From NCBI RefSeq assembly GCF_014695375.1, contig NZ_JACJOG010000010.1, positions 31,693-95,692 of the forward strand: DNA of 64,000 bases. The letters are read 5' to 3'. Positions 26,556 through 35,653 of the stretch are shown here, in pieces (within the stretch, counting starts at the first letter, position 1; every line of letters starts with the position of its first letter). The translations under genes were made by a program, and so were the position numbers. The stretch is from Coleofasciculus sp. FACHB-T130. Lineage in GTDB: Bacteria > Cyanobacteriota > Cyanobacteriia > Cyanobacteriales > FACHB-T130. The notes beneath the pieces are model-generated. The model did no database searches and had not been told where the DNA came from. It was given only the letters and a program-made list of their open reading frames with translations.

Positions 26556-27470
26556 TTAAACCGCTGCTTTAGCCGCAAAGCGTCCTGTATTCCGGATAGC
26601 ATCTAGAAATGCATAGACGGCTGGAGTATGAAGGGCATTTGCGAGAACCGCTACCCCAATTACTCGCTCTAGAGGTGCTGGCAGGCTGCACACGCGCACC
26701 CCAGTGGGTACAGGTTCGGCAGCCAGACGAGGGAGAATTGCTGCCCCTAAACCCTGCTCCACCATGCTGACGATAGTTGAATCTTCTTTGATTTCATAAG
26801 CAATGTTGAGCGGGTATTCTGCGATTACCAAGTATTTGCGAATCCACTCATTGCAGGGAATGCCGGAACTAATAATCAAAGGATATGTGGCTAACTGCTT
26901 CCAAGTAACTTTGGCACTACTTAAATTAGTTGTAGGCGGGAGTAGGAGAACGTAATCATCTCGTAAGATTTCCCAAGTTTCAAATTCATTACCAGCAGGT
27001 AAGTAGATAAAGCCAATATCGGCATAACCTGCACGTAAAGCGTCTCCTACCCGCGAGTAGTCATCACCATCAACGATGCTTACGGTGATATTCGGGAAGC
27101 AAGCGCGAAATCGAGCGATCGCTGTCGGGAGTATATGAGTCGCTACACTCCGAAAACAGGCAACCCGCACGTTTCCACCCTGTAAGCCTTTTTCTAAATT
27201 GGCTTCCTTCTCCATTGCTTCCAAAAGCTGTAGCAATTTACGAGCATGAGCCGTAACCCTCTCTCCAACTGGGGTGAGACGCGCTCCATAACGCCCGCGA
27301 GCCAGCAAGACGACTCCCAATTCTTCTTCAAAACTTGCGATCGCATGACTGATTGCTGACTGCGATACCTCCAACTGCAAGGCGGCTTCGCTGAAGTTGC
27401 CGTAGTCTGCCACTGCGACTAAAGCACGAATCTGGGAAAGCTTCATCCGGCTTTTATTGATTTCATTCAT
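26556..27470 (-). CDS. LysR-family transcriptional regulator
   Basis: A 304-residue LTTR. The N-terminal winged HTH (about 9-68) reads SQIRALVAVADYGNFSEAALQLEVSQSAISHAIASFEEELG. The substrate-binding domain (about 95-300) is of periplasmic-binding-protein type, with VRVACFRSVATHILP and a hinge. Ligand unknown; the sequence is not clearly CcmR, NdhR or CmpR. ATG 27470 is used, with ATG 27446 (MKLSQIRALV) also possible. A palindrome with T-N11-A form lies 65-81 bp upstream of the start and may be its own operator. Confidence 0.92.
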   Translation of the reverse strand: MNEINKSRMKLSQIRALVAVADYGNFSEAALQLEVSQSAISHAIASFEEELGVVLLARGRYGARLTPVGERVTAHARKLLQLLEAMEKEANLEKGLQGGNVRVACFRSVATHILPTAIARFRACFPNITVSIVDGDDYSRVGDALRAGYADIGFIYLPAGNEFETWEILRDDYVLLLPPTTNLSSAKVTWKQLATYPLIISSGIPCNEWIRKYLVIAEYPLNIAYEIKEDSTIVSMVEQGLGAAILPRLAAEPVPTGVRVCSLPAPLERVIGVAVLANALHTPAVYAFLDAIRNTGRFAAKAAV

Positions 27471-27871
27471 GGCGGTTATGCAAGCGGTGTATGCATTGTC
27501 GCAAACGCAGTCAAATCATTTCTTCTTTTTTATATATGAATTTTATTCATACTAGCTATACAAATATTGCTTTGTCTATCAAATAACCAAAAGTTACATT
27601 GAATTTGTCAGCGAATTTAGGTTGTGCAATCTAGATTTATTGGTTGAATTAGTCGGGATTTTACAAGTTATTCTCTAGTTCCACATCACCCATTCAGGTG
27701 ATTCTACTGGAGGAAGTAAACTTCTAATCTTCAACTTTACTCTGTAATTAACCTTCATCAGTTGCGGCGGAATCAATATTGATAACTGCTGCAAGCAAAT
27801 AAGTTTGTCTACCTTACTTTTTTGCAGCACAATCTGAAATTTATTCTATTTTGAAGCGGGAGAAATTTATT
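27471..27871. other. Divergent intergenic region upstream of LysR gene
   Basis: An AT-rich spacer between the LysR gene and a divergent small gene. It holds the LTTR-like palindrome at 27535-27551. No other structure or gene was seen. Confidence 0.6.
27535..27551. promoter_or_regulatory. LysR-type operator candidate
   Basis: TATGAAT-TTT-ATTCATA is a perfect 7-bp palindrome with a 3-base spacer and contains TGAATTTTATTCA, an exact T-N11-A box. It lies upstream of the LysR gene, the usual place for autoregulation. Confidence 0.55.
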
Positions 27872-28174
27872 ATGGAAACTTCTGAGAATTGTTTTGATAA
27901 AAAAAGATTAGAAACTATTTACACCCAAAAGGAACAGAAGCCTGTTCAGGAGATTAAAGTATCTTCTATTCTAAATAGTGTTTGGCAGCATTTAGTTAAA
28001 TTCTTGACTCAAGAGCCAGAGATAAAAGTTTGGAAGAAGTCCGACCGCTTTGGAAATATCTGGTGGGAAGCTTACGATCCTTTCAGCGGTAGCTCTGCAA
28101 TTTTTGGATGTGAAGTTGATATGCTGGGATGGATTGAAACAAGATACCACGGGAACAATAAGTCAATGTTTTAA
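27872..28174 (+). CDS. Hypothetical small protein (100 aa)
   Basis: A 100-residue protein with a charged N-terminal part and a compact C-terminal module rich in aromatic residues: VWKKSDRFGNIWWEAYDPFSG...MLGWIETRYH. Short proteins with a WW.AYDP pattern are frequent in cyanobacteria, but I know of no function. ATG 27872 has GGGAG upstream; TTG 27851 would extend it by 7 codons. A good hairpin terminator follows at 28295. It is rather AT-rich. Confidence 0.65.
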   Translation: METSENCFDKKRLETIYTQKEQKPVQEIKVSSILNSVWQHLVKFLTQEPEIKVWKKSDRFGNIWWEAYDPFSGSSAIFGCEVDMLGWIETRYHGNNKSMF

Positions 28175-28294
28175 AGAAAAGCAAAACATTGGAATCCGGG
28201 GACTTTTATCTTCCAGCTAGATTTTCTGGGGAAGCGCTTTTAAAGCGAAACAAAAAGAGTAACACACCAGGAAAATATTCTCAACGTATTGCAC

Positions 28295-28321
28295 AACCCC
28301 TAGCTAATGCTGGGGGTTTTT
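28295..28321 (+). terminator. Intrinsic terminator
   Basis: AACCCC(T)AGC and GCT-GGGG form a stem around TAAT, followed by GTTTTT. It lies 120 bp after the small gene ending at 28174. Confidence 0.6.
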
Positions 28322-28370
28322 GGTGGAAGAGAGCGCTCCCTCTCACTCCAACTAAATTTATTTCTGGCGG

Positions 28371-28577
28371 TTATGAATCGTCTTCAATTCCCATCGTCAA
28401 ATCTAGAGTCGCACGAGCAACAGCGGCGTGTTCTTCTGCAATATCGGGAGGAGGAGTGGTGATATTTTCGTTTTGACCTTCGACTAGCAGCTTAGGTTTA
28501 TCGTCCTCTTCCGGTTTCAGAGTAGAGTTATCTAGATTAGCTTGCTCATTTTGGGGAGTCAGTTTCTCATCTGTCAT
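28371..28577 (-). CDS. Hypothetical acidic small protein (68 aa)
   Basis: A 68-residue, strongly acidic and probably disordered protein (MTDEKLTPQNEQANLDN..., ending TLDLTMGIEDDS). It starts 33 bases after the O-methyltransferase stop on the same strand, so it may be co-transcribed. No motif is recognised. The ribosome site is weak, so the call rests on composition and position. Confidence 0.45.
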   Translation of the reverse strand: MTDEKLTPQNEQANLDNSTLKPEEDDKPKLLVEGQNENITTPPPDIAEEHAAVARATLDLTMGIEDDS

Positions 28578-28610
28578 AAGCGTTCTTTTTGCGAAGTATC
28601 TTCGATTTCC

Positions 28611-29273
28611 TTATCGCTTAACCGCTAAGGTCAATCCATCTGCTATGGGGACGAGACTGATAGAAACTCGTTCGTCGCGGTGCAATTTTTCGTTCAAAGC
28701 TCGGATATTCTGGGTACTGTTATCCCGATCTTGAGGAGCGGCAACTCGTCCACTCCACAAGACATTATCGATGGCAATTAAACCACCGGGACGCACCAGC
28801 TGGAGCGATCGCTCATAATACCCGTCATAATTACTCTTATCAGCATCGATGAACGCAAAATCAAACGTTTGTGCCTCCCCCTGTGCCAATAGCCGATCCA
28901 GTGTTTCCAGCGCCGGTGCGATTCGCAGATCGATCTTGTCCGCCACCCCAGCTTCCTGCCAATAGCGCCGCGCTACCGAGGTAAACTCTTCACTGACATC
29001 GCAAGCAATAATCTTGCCGTCTGGGGGAAGTGCCAAAGCCACGCACAAAGAACTGTAGCCAGTAAATACGCCCACTTCCAGGGTTTTCTTTGCCCCAATT
29101 AGCTGAACCAACAGCGCCATAAATTGCCCTTGTTCTGGGGAAATCTGCATCCTGGCGTAGGGATGATTTGCCGTTTCTTCCCGCAGACGGCGAAGAATCT
29201 CTGGTTCTCGCAAGGATGAAGAAAGTAGGTAATCGTAAAGCTGGTCATCTAACCCTAGGGCCTTTTTTGACAT
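28611..29273 (-). CDS. Class I SAM O-methyltransferase (caffeoyl-CoA type)
   Basis: A 220-residue methyltransferase of the CCoAOMT/Methyltransf_3 family. SAM motif I is [18 protein letters not shown]; the divalent-metal/catalytic region shows [16 protein letters not shown] and [12 protein letters not shown]. These enzymes methylate catechol-type hydroxyls with Mg2+, and cyanobacterial homologues accept small phenolics. The natural substrate here is unknown. ATG 29273 is chosen; a longer frame begins at GTG 29300. A small acidic protein gene follows. The next gene upstream, a lipoprotein, is divergent. Confidence 0.92.
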   Translation of the reverse strand: MSKKALGLDDQLYDYLLSSSLREPEILRRLREETANHPYARMQISPEQGQFMALLVQLIGAKKTLEVGVFTGYSSLCVALALPPDGKIIACDVSEEFTSVARRYWQEAGVADKIDLRIAPALETLDRLLAQGEAQTFDFAFIDADKSNYDGYYERSLQLVRPGGLIAIDNVLWSGRVAAPQDRDNSTQNIRALNEKLHRDERVSISLVPIADGLTLAVKR

Positions 29274-29359
29274 GATGGATTTAGAACTCGAAGAACGCAC
29301 ACAGCCTATCCTATCGTTCTGGTTGTGATACGTAGGAAATAGAGGAGAAGTTAAACGCC

Positions 29360-29767
29360 ATGCTGCGAATTATTTTGACAGTGATTTTGCTGGGACTGCT
29401 GACAGCTTGCGGCATTGGTGTACCCGCACCAGGTGGTCAACTGGTACAGAAAGCGATCGCGCTTCAAGTCAGCCAAACCCAAAAGCAGCTGAGTCAGCAG
29501 TTATTCCAGCAACCCTCTAGCTTTGAAATCGCTCAAATACGAGTGACTCACGAGGAACCTTTGTTGATTCAAAAGTTACCTGCCTACCACATCCAAGGCA
29601 CCTACAACTTTACCCTGCAACGTCCTAACCATCAGGTAACTCAACAACAAAACCACTTTGATATCTACTTGCAACGCCAAATCGAAGGTAAAACATGGCG
29701 TCTGGCAATCCCTCAATCTACTAGCACAAACACTGAACCGACTTGGCGCACTTGGTTGATTCAATAA
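29360..29767 (+). CDS. Predicted lipoprotein
   Basis: A 135-residue protein with a clear lipoprotein signal: a hydrophobic core [13 protein letters not shown] and lipobox LTAC with Cys17. The mature part is Gln-rich with a mixed alpha/beta look ([32 protein letters not shown]). It should be anchored to a membrane face. Function unknown. It is divergent from the O-methyltransferase gene. Confidence 0.8.
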   Translation: MLRIILTVILLGLLTACGIGVPAPGGQLVQKAIALQVSQTQKQLSQQLFQQPSSFEIAQIRVTHEEPLLIQKLPAYHIQGTYNFTLQRPNHQVTQQQNHFDIYLQRQIEGKTWRLAIPQSTSTNTEPTWRTWLIQ

Positions 29768-29888
29768 ACTGATTTTGAGCCATCAATATTTAATAAATTT
29801 CTGTTTATCCGGTCCCATCGTTTTCTGCAATAACAAAAAAACCAAATGCTTCAATTAACGCTTCCATACAGCCTGTACTGCCATAGGG

Positions 29889-30263
29889 CTAGGCGTAAGA
29901 GTAAAATTCAAGCCTAGCTTTATCCGCAGAAATCATCCGACAGGCAGTTAGTTGGTACTCACCATCTTTGAAGGCATAAATCATAGACTCAAAATCCCAC
30001 GGAGTTCCTAGGCTAGGGTCAGTCCACCTCTGTTCCACAGGAGTGGCAAACCAGCGACGGTAATGTTCAACCCGTTCGTCTTCAGTAGGCCACCAAAAAT
30101 GGGATAATGCTTCATCATCAAAAAAGGTCAGCCAATCTTTGTCATCGCGCCATAAATTTGCATCTTTGTCTTTCTTAATCTCATAAAAAACTCGACAAAG
30201 GGCATCGAATCGGTCCCGCTTATTTACTTGAAACTTCACAAATTCACCAATCTCATCCTTCAT
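29889..30263 (-). CDS. Hypothetical protein (124 aa)
   Basis: A soluble 124-residue protein, acidic and rich in Trp (DWLTFFDDEALSHFWWPTEDERVEHY). GGAAAGAAA precedes ATG 30263, a good ribosome site. No membrane, signal or catalytic motif is seen, and I do not recognise the family. It converges on the lipoprotein gene and is divergent from the membrane protein at 30322. Confidence 0.65.
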   Translation of the reverse strand: MKDEIGEFVKFQVNKRDRFDALCRVFYEIKKDKDANLWRDDKDWLTFFDDEALSHFWWPTEDERVEHYRRWFATPVEQRWTDPSLGTPWDFESMIYAFKDGEYQLTACRMISADKARLEFYSYA

Positions 30264-30321
30264 TTTCTTTCCTTCGCGTTCTTTGCGTCTTCGCGGTTAA
30301 AAAATCCAACTCATGTGAAAG

Positions 30322-31176
30322 TTGCCAAACTATCACAAACCGCTCTATTACCGCAGCTATCTCCAGCCACGATTGAGGCAATTCCTTCAGGCAGAGATGA
30401 CTGAGATGTATTTCAACTTTATTGGTTTCAGCGTGGGATTAGTGGTTTTAGTGCTGGTCGCTTTTGGTGTAGTGCAAGGCTTAAATGTACCAGCAGGTAA
30501 TTTTATCGATTGGGTAATTGGTGCGGCGAGTTTTTGGTGGCTGCTGGTGATTGTGACAGTTCCGTGGAATATCCACTTTGACGCGAAAGAAGTCATCGCA
30601 GAAGCAGCACTGTCAACCGAAAAGGGAATTGCGATTGATGAGAAACAAGTTAAGTATGCCAAAGCGCTCGCAAATCGGTCATTTTGGGTAGCGATCGCGC
30701 TCCATTTTCTCTCTGCTGCCGGTCTTTATACGCTAGCTGTAACCGGCATCAGTGCCGTTGGATACGTCAGTTCCGGTGCCGCTTTACTATTAACGGCTTT
30801 GCGTCCCGCCGTGCGAACCTACGAATATTTAGCCGCCCGGTTGTCGATGATTCGCCAAGAATTTCAGTATCCCCGCCAAGATATTTGGGAACTGCGTAGC
30901 CGCTTTGATAATTTAGAGTATGCCGTCAGGCAATTAGAAGCGCAAATGAATCCTGAAGATCCATATTCTTTTGTCGCCACTCAACAGCGGTCAGGCGATG
31001 AAACTCGCAAAGAATTAGCCCGCGTGAATACCACAATCGAAGAACTGCGAGCCACAAACCAAGCCGATCACGAGCGCTTATCCAGAGAAGCGAAAAATGC
31101 GATCGCTCAACTCAGCGCAGATGGGCAATTTCTCGACCACGTCCGCGAAATTATCCGCTTTTTCAAAACCGCCTAA
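30322..31176 (+). CDS. Hypothetical membrane protein with coiled-coil tail
   Basis: A 284-residue protein with four hydrophobic segments (about 33-52, 63-82, 118-142, 146-160) and a cytoplasmic C-terminal coiled coil (about 185-275) rich in Arg/Glu. Conserved-looking stretches are EMTEMYFNFIGFSVGL and NFIDWVIGAASFWWLLVIV. The frame opens with TTG 30322; ATG 30397 (MTEMYFNF) would remove 25 residues and is a realistic alternative. No function is known to me; I recall similar cyanobacterial hypotheticals. A strong terminator lies 250 bp downstream, past a heptamer array. Confidence 0.72.
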   Translation: MPNYHKPLYYRSYLQPRLRQFLQAEMTEMYFNFIGFSVGLVVLVLVAFGVVQGLNVPAGNFIDWVIGAASFWWLLVIVTVPWNIHFDAKEVIAEAALSTEKGIAIDEKQVKYAKALANRSFWVAIALHFLSAAGLYTLAVTGISAVGYVSSGAALLLTALRPAVRTYEYLAARLSMIRQEFQYPRQDIWELRSRFDNLEYAVRQLEAQMNPEDPYSFVATQQRSGDETRKELARVNTTIEELRATNQADHERLSREAKNAIAQLSADGQFLDHVREIIRFFKTA

Positions 31177-31190
31177 TCAGATGAGAGGGA

Positions 31191-31248
31191 GAGGGCTGAG
31201 GACTGAGGACTGAGGGCTGAGGGCTGAGGGCTAAGGGTGAGGACTGAG
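31191..31248. repeat. Heptamer array GAGGACT/GAGGGCT
   Basis: At least six head-to-tail heptamers of the form GAGGRCT followed by degenerate copies. It is the reverse complement of the array at 31472, so the two could pair across ~220 bases. Confidence 0.85.
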
Positions 31249-31426
31249 AAGGGGGAGAGGTTTGAGGGCGAGTAGAAGCACGCGAGATATGAAACAGTAA
31301 GAGAGTTGAAGTTAACTTATTGCGCCCAAGGCTAAAGTGTTGAATCTGGAGTTCTGTTGTCTCTCCCTTATACCTTGTTAATACCTGTCCCTTGTTAATA
31401 CCTCAGCCCTCAGCTCCTCATTCACG

Positions 31427-31446
31427 CCCCTATCTAGGGGTTTTTT
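31427..31446 (+). terminator. Intrinsic terminator
   Basis: CCCCTA-TC-TAGGGG followed by six T. The outer TTCAC and GTGAA flank the stem and T-run as a further inverted pair. Confidence 0.75.
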
Positions 31447-31471
31447 GTGAACTGGAGCCTCTCCCCTCCTC

Positions 31472-31527
31472 AGCCCTCAGTCCTCAGCCCTCAGTCCTCA
31501 GTCCTCTCCCCTCTCCCCTCTCCCCTA
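31472..31527. repeat. Heptamer array AGTCCTC/AGCCCTC plus CTCTCCC run
   Basis: Five heptamers alternating AGCCCTC and AGTCCTC, then three CT-rich heptamers. It ends within 10 bases of the amidase stop codon. Confidence 0.85.
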
Positions 31528-31535
31528 CTCAGTCC

Positions 31536-32873
31536 TTACAAGAATCCCGCTGACTCATACAGCCTTCTGAGAGTTGCCTCAATCTTAGTCCCGTACTGCG
31601 GATCTGCTGCCCACCGTCCGCTCAACTGAGAAATCAGCGGCGCGACGCCCCGCGTCACAAAGCGAAAGCGCGGATCGACCAGTTCCTGCACCAAAGGCTC
31701 TAAACTCGCGTAAGCTTTCAAGTGTTGGATATGGGCGCGGACGCCTATTCTGGCGCTGGGGAAGGTCGCACTCTCAGAAGCTCCGCCGATCGATCCCAAA
31801 GCGGCAAAATTATTTTGGCTGGGCTTAATGTCACCCCCAAAGCGCAAAAAGCCGGTTTCTACACACATTTGACAGAAGGCAATGTCATAGTTGACGCCCT
31901 CAATTGTGGCTTCTTCCCGGTAAAGTTTGGGTAAGTCGGGAAACTGGGCGAGGGCGTTCTCGTTATTGGCTTTGAGGAACATAATCATCTGTACCTCAGA
32001 GGTATTTCCATATCCCATAATCCGATCTAGTTGACCGGGACAGATGGGTAAAATGGAGCGCAAAGACAGGGTGCGGGTGGCGCTATCCCAACCAACCGAG
32101 ATATTAAAAGGTCGAAGTTCAATGGCTTTGACATAGACGACACCTCGGTAGGACACGCGGCGGACTGAGGTGTTATTTGTCAAGTCAATTGCGAGCCTGT
32201 CCACTAGGTCAATAGGGATGTAGGCGTTGCTATTGATGAGAACACCCTTCTCCCCATAGACCTGGTTATTAATGTTGATATTGATGGAAGGATAGGTGGG
32301 GGAAGTGCCAGGATCGGGGGTGGGAGTACCGCCTCGGCTCCAAGATGCCAATCCGTCTGCAATTCCTAGCGCGATGTCGCGGCGGCGATTCTGAATTAAG
32401 AATCGGTCATCTGGGTTAGTGAGATAGCCAACTTCCATCAGCAGGGAGGGAATAAAAGTGTCGCGGCAGAAGCTCAAACGTCCAACGCCAGTGGCAGTGT
32501 CTGGCTTGACTCCCCGGCTGGGCAGTTGGGGAACGCGGCGCAACAGCGCCAAAAGTAGCAGTTCGGCATTCTGCTTGCGTTCCTCGTTGCTGGAAATGTA
32601 GAAGACCGTAGCGCCACGAGTCGCCGGGTTAGAATAGGCATCGGCATGGATTTCTAGCGCCACGTCGCCGCTCCGAGAGCGGGCGTTGATCCAGGAAATC
32701 GACTGCGTTGAGTTCTGATCGTCTGGGACAGAAAGAACTTCAAAACCCCGCGATCGCAGTTCGGGTACAATCTGGTCGCGCAGCAGAATCATCTCTTGAG
32801 CCTCTGTGGTGCCACCTGCTTGCCCTCCTGGCTCTCCAGCACCATGACCGGCTGAAATAAAAATTCGTCCCAT
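31536..32873 (-). CDS. N-acetylmuramoyl-L-alanine amidase with glucosaminidase-like C-terminus
   Basis: A 445-residue peptidoglycan hydrolase. The N-terminal Amidase_3 domain (about 1-180) shows zinc-site features FISAGHG, TTEAQE, EIHADAYS and catalytic-type LMEVGYLTN. The middle (about 195-285) resembles a copper-amine-oxidase-N-like substrate-fold module. The C-terminal region (about 290-440) looks like a lysozyme/glucosaminidase-type domain (YREEATIEGVNYDIAFCQMCVETGFLRFGG, NNFAALGSIGG). It would cut both the glycan strand and the stem-peptide amide. Oddly, it starts directly with the amidase strand and has no signal peptide, so export is unexplained. It is divergent from pgl. Confidence 0.88.
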   Translation of the reverse strand: MGRIFISAGHGAGEPGGQAGGTTEAQEMILLRDQIVPELRSRGFEVLSVPDDQNSTQSISWINARSRSGDVALEIHADAYSNPATRGATVFYISSNEERKQNAELLLLALLRRVPQLPSRGVKPDTATGVGRLSFCRDTFIPSLLMEVGYLTNPDDRFLIQNRRRDIALGIADGLASWSRGGTPTPDPGTSPTYPSINININNQVYGEKGVLINSNAYIPIDLVDRLAIDLTNNTSVRRVSYRGVVYVKAIELRPFNISVGWDSATRTLSLRSILPICPGQLDRIMGYGNTSEVQMIMFLKANNENALAQFPDLPKLYREEATIEGVNYDIAFCQMCVETGFLRFGGDIKPSQNNFAALGSIGGASESATFPSARIGVRAHIQHLKAYASLEPLVQELVDPRFRFVTRGVAPLISQLSGRWAADPQYGTKIEATLRRLYESAGFL

Positions 32874-33081
32874 CTTGAAGGATTCCCCCAGCGCTAAAAG
32901 TAATCTATATTAATCAACCACGATAAGGATTTCCGGGTGCTACGGCTAGTCCAACTTAACGCTTCCTGTGTGAGAACAGCGAATAAATTGTTCCAGACAC
33001 ATATATTAATGGGTACTAAGAAGAAGAAACTGTAAGATTTTCGGTATGGTAGAGCTGGAAATCATCAATTCATCCCTATAG

Positions 33082-33807
33082 ATGAACAAAATCGTTGAAG
33101 TCTTACCAGATAAAACGGCGCTGATTGAGCGATCGCTCCAAGTGTGCGTTGAGCAAATTCACGCCGCAATCGAACAGCGATCGCTCTGTACTATCGCCTT
33201 GTCCGGTGGCAGCACCCCCAAGCCGCTGTATGAAGCGATCGCGACCCAAAATCTGCCTTGGGATAAAATTCACATATTTTGGGGCGACGAACGCTACGTG
33301 CCGCCAGACCATCCCGATAGTAACCAAGGGATGGCGCGGAGTGCATGGCTGGATAAAGTAAATATCCCAGCCGCCAACATCCACCCCATGCCAACCGATG
33401 AAGCCGATCCATCTGTTGCAGCGGATAAGCACGAACAACATATCAGGGAGTTTTTTCAAGTTCAACCCGGTGAATTTCCAGCGTTCGATCTCATTTTGTT
33501 AGGGATAGGAGACGACGGACACACAGCTTCTCTGTTTCCCCACACAGAAGCATTGAATGTACGCGATCGCCTGATTACCGTCGGCAACAAAGATGGGCAA
33601 CCCCGGATCACCTTCACGGCACCCCTAATTAACCATGCTCGGTGTGTCATATTTGTGGTTGCCGGTGCGAGTAAACGACCTGCTCTCGCTCAGGTTTTTG
33701 CTCCTACCGCTGACGACCAAACCTATCCCAGTCGGTTAATCCAGCCCCAAGGCGAACTTTGGTGGCTTTTTGATGAGGCTGCCGGTCTTGAATTAAGCCG
33801 GTCTTGA
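33082..33807 (+). CDS. pgl: 6-phosphogluconolactonase
   Basis: A 241-residue enzyme of the DevB/SOL family that hydrolyses 6-phosphogluconolactone, the second step of the oxidative pentose phosphate pathway. Motifs seen: IALSGGSTPKPLYEA (substrate phosphate), FWGDERYVPPDHPDSNQGM and LLGIGDDGHTASLFPHT (catalytic His). Length is normal. The gene starts at ATG 33082 with no strong ribosome site. It is divergent from the amidase gene, and zwf or gnd are not adjacent. Confidence 0.96.
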   Translation: MNKIVEVLPDKTALIERSLQVCVEQIHAAIEQRSLCTIALSGGSTPKPLYEAIATQNLPWDKIHIFWGDERYVPPDHPDSNQGMARSAWLDKVNIPAANIHPMPTDEADPSVAADKHEQHIREFFQVQPGEFPAFDLILLGIGDDGHTASLFPHTEALNVRDRLITVGNKDGQPRITFTAPLINHARCVIFVVAGASKRPALAQVFAPTADDQTYPSRLIQPQGELWWLFDEAAGLELSRS

Positions 33808-33917
33808 ACTAGCCGGTCTTAAACTAAAAAGTTAAGACGCCTCGCCATTCAGACTATATTTGAATTTCCACCTTCCACTCCCATCTCTAGGAGGGATACA
33901 GCCTGCAAGGAGGTTTT

Positions 33918-34697
33918 ATGATTGTCTGCCCGAATTGCAATCACCAAAATCCTGATGGAGCAGCCCAGTGTGAGGCTTGCTACACCCCCTTACCCGCCAC
34001 CACCGCTTGTCCCAACTGTGGCGCACCCGTCCAAACCGACGCTACCTTCTGCGGTCAGTGTGGTTCTAACCTGCGACCGAGCAGTCCAGGTGAGGTAGGG
34101 GCATCGACAGGACTAGACCCGTTCCCCGGCGTACCGGACTTAATGGCACCCGATCCGCTGGTGGCACCCGATCCTTTAGTGGCTAGCCCTCAATCATCAA
34201 TGCCCAGCTCTAGCCCGGATGTACCCGCTCCGGTGGCACCCGTTCCAGCTACAGTGGTCAGTCAGCCACCCGCACAGGAGCAAGCAAGCGTTACCCCCCC
34301 GGCGGCTTCTAGCAGCACTCCACCCTCGTCCGCAGCAACTTCTGGTAGCTCAAAAACGCAGCTACAGCAGCAGAATGCCCGTTTGCTGCACGTCCAAACG
34401 GATACGATGATTGAATTGCCAGCACAACTGTCGGTGATTCACATCGGCAAGCCAAACGACCAGATTCCACCTGATATTGATGTTTCAGGATTCCCCAATT
34501 CCGAGATTGTTTCTCGGATTCATGCGGATATCCGTGTGGAGGGAGACGCCTTCTACATAGAAGACGTTGGGAGTGCGAATGGCACCTACATTAACCATAA
34601 CCCCCTGCCTAGCGGCAATCGGCACCGTTTAAGAACCGGCGATCGCATTGGCCTAGGCAAAGGCGACAAGATGACCTTCTTGTTCCAACTCTCTTAA
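33918..34697 (+). CDS. Double zinc-ribbon FHA-domain protein
   Basis: A 259-residue cytoplasmic protein. Two zinc ribbons lie at the N-terminus: CPNCNHQNPDGAAQCEAC (about 4-22) and CPNCGAPVQTDATFCGQC (about 31-51). A Pro/Ala/Ser-rich linker (about 55-155) follows, then an FHA domain (about 165-258) with SRIHADI and VGSANGTYIN, the phosphothreonine-binding loops. It probably docks on a Ser/Thr-kinase substrate. AGGAGGT stands ideally before ATG 33918. No kinase gene is adjacent, but another FHA gene follows at 35162. Confidence 0.9.
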   Translation: MIVCPNCNHQNPDGAAQCEACYTPLPATTACPNCGAPVQTDATFCGQCGSNLRPSSPGEVGASTGLDPFPGVPDLMAPDPLVAPDPLVASPQSSMPSSSPDVPAPVAPVPATVVSQPPAQEQASVTPPAASSSTPPSSAATSGSSKTQLQQQNARLLHVQTDTMIELPAQLSVIHIGKPNDQIPPDIDVSGFPNSEIVSRIHADIRVEGDAFYIEDVGSANGTYINHNPLPSGNRHRLRTGDRIGLGKGDKMTFLFQLS

Positions 34698-35161
34698 TCC
34701 CAGAGGCTGTTCGATGCGATCGCAAAGCCTGAAAAGCCTGCTGCATCGCCTCTTGGGGTGAGGGGTCATGGCAATTGCAGACTGTTTTTTTAAGTGATAG
34801 GCTTGAGGGAAACAATTCGGCATCGGACTCAGGTTTATGTAAATTCCACAGTTATATAAACCTGTGATGGGAGAAATTGGGAATCCCGGCGAATCAATTC
34901 GGGGGATACACCGACTTGACCCCCTCATGATACGATGCCATTGGTAACACCCGTGGGTGCCTTGGAACTAAAAACGCGAAACCCAGGTGGAACGAGGTCA
35001 AAAGGGTTTACAATTCCATCTGCCCACGTTCTACCCATTCGCGGTCTGACTCCAGTCATTGGGGGATTCATTTCAATTCATTGAATGGAGGAAGTCACGT
35101 CAGTTGACAGTGTTACGAGTCCCAAGCCTAGAGACGGAAATCTTTAGAATATGTAACATCG
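34698..35161. other. Intergenic region between FHA genes
   Basis: No gene, repeat array or strong hairpin is visible in this stretch. It is the likely leader and promoter region of the second FHA gene. Confidence 0.5.
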
Positions 35162-35653
35162 GTGATTACCCTGACCCTGCTGCATCCTATCCAATCTATA
35201 CCAGTTCAGAATTGGACTTTTGAACCCGAATCAGTAGTAATTCGGATTGGACGGTCAACCGAGAATGATGTCATTCTTTACAGTGCGGTTGTTTCTCGAC
35301 ACCACGTCGAGATTCGGCGTAGTGGTTCCGATTGGGAAGTTGTTAGTTTAGGTGCCAACGGCACCTATCTCGATGGAAAACGCATCGACCAAGTGCCGGT
35401 GGTCGATGGGATGATTATTCGCCTCGCCAGCTCCGGCCCCCAAATTCAAATTCGGATTGGCTCGGCAGAAACTAAGGCAAGGCTAAATACGGTTACAGGT
35501 AAGCAATCGGTCACTCGAAAGTCTGAAGAGAAATCCAGAGATAGAGAGACTTTCATAGATGCCCGTTCGCTTGAACCAGATGAAAAGAATCAACCAAACG
35601 TGAAGCTGGTTGCTGCTTTGGAAAATCTTGGTAAATCTAAAAAATTACCCTAG
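35162..35653 (+). CDS. FHA-domain protein
   Basis: A 163-residue protein. The FHA domain fills residues 1-105: IRIGRSTENDVIL, VVSRHHVEIRR and LGANGTYLDGKRI are the canonical phosphothreonine-binding loops. The C-terminal 60 residues are charged and probably disordered. Translation begins at GTG 35162, and no upstream ATG is available in frame. It may act with the zinc-ribbon FHA protein encoded 460 bp upstream. The phosphorylated partner is unknown. Confidence 0.85.
   Translation: MITLTLLHPIQSIPVQNWTFEPESVVIRIGRSTENDVILYSAVVSRHHVEIRRSGSDWEVVSLGANGTYLDGKRIDQVPVVDGMIIRLASSGPQIQIRIGSAETKARLNTVTGKQSVTRKSEEKSRDRETFIDARSLEPDEKNQPNVKLVAALENLGKSKKLP

Larger units (their letters stand above)
31177..31535. 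other. Repeat-rich convergent intergenic region
   Basis: This stretch lies between the membrane-protein gene and the amidase gene. It is made mostly of two mutually inverted heptamer arrays with an intrinsic terminator between them. No gene was seen. Confidence 0.75.

Noticed and set aside
31191..31527. Array that might be read as CRISPR
   Set aside because: Units are 7 bp head to tail with no spacers, and there are no cas genes.
34698..35161. Riboswitch or sRNA in the FHA intergenic gap
   Set aside because: No recognised consensus or strong fold was found by eye.
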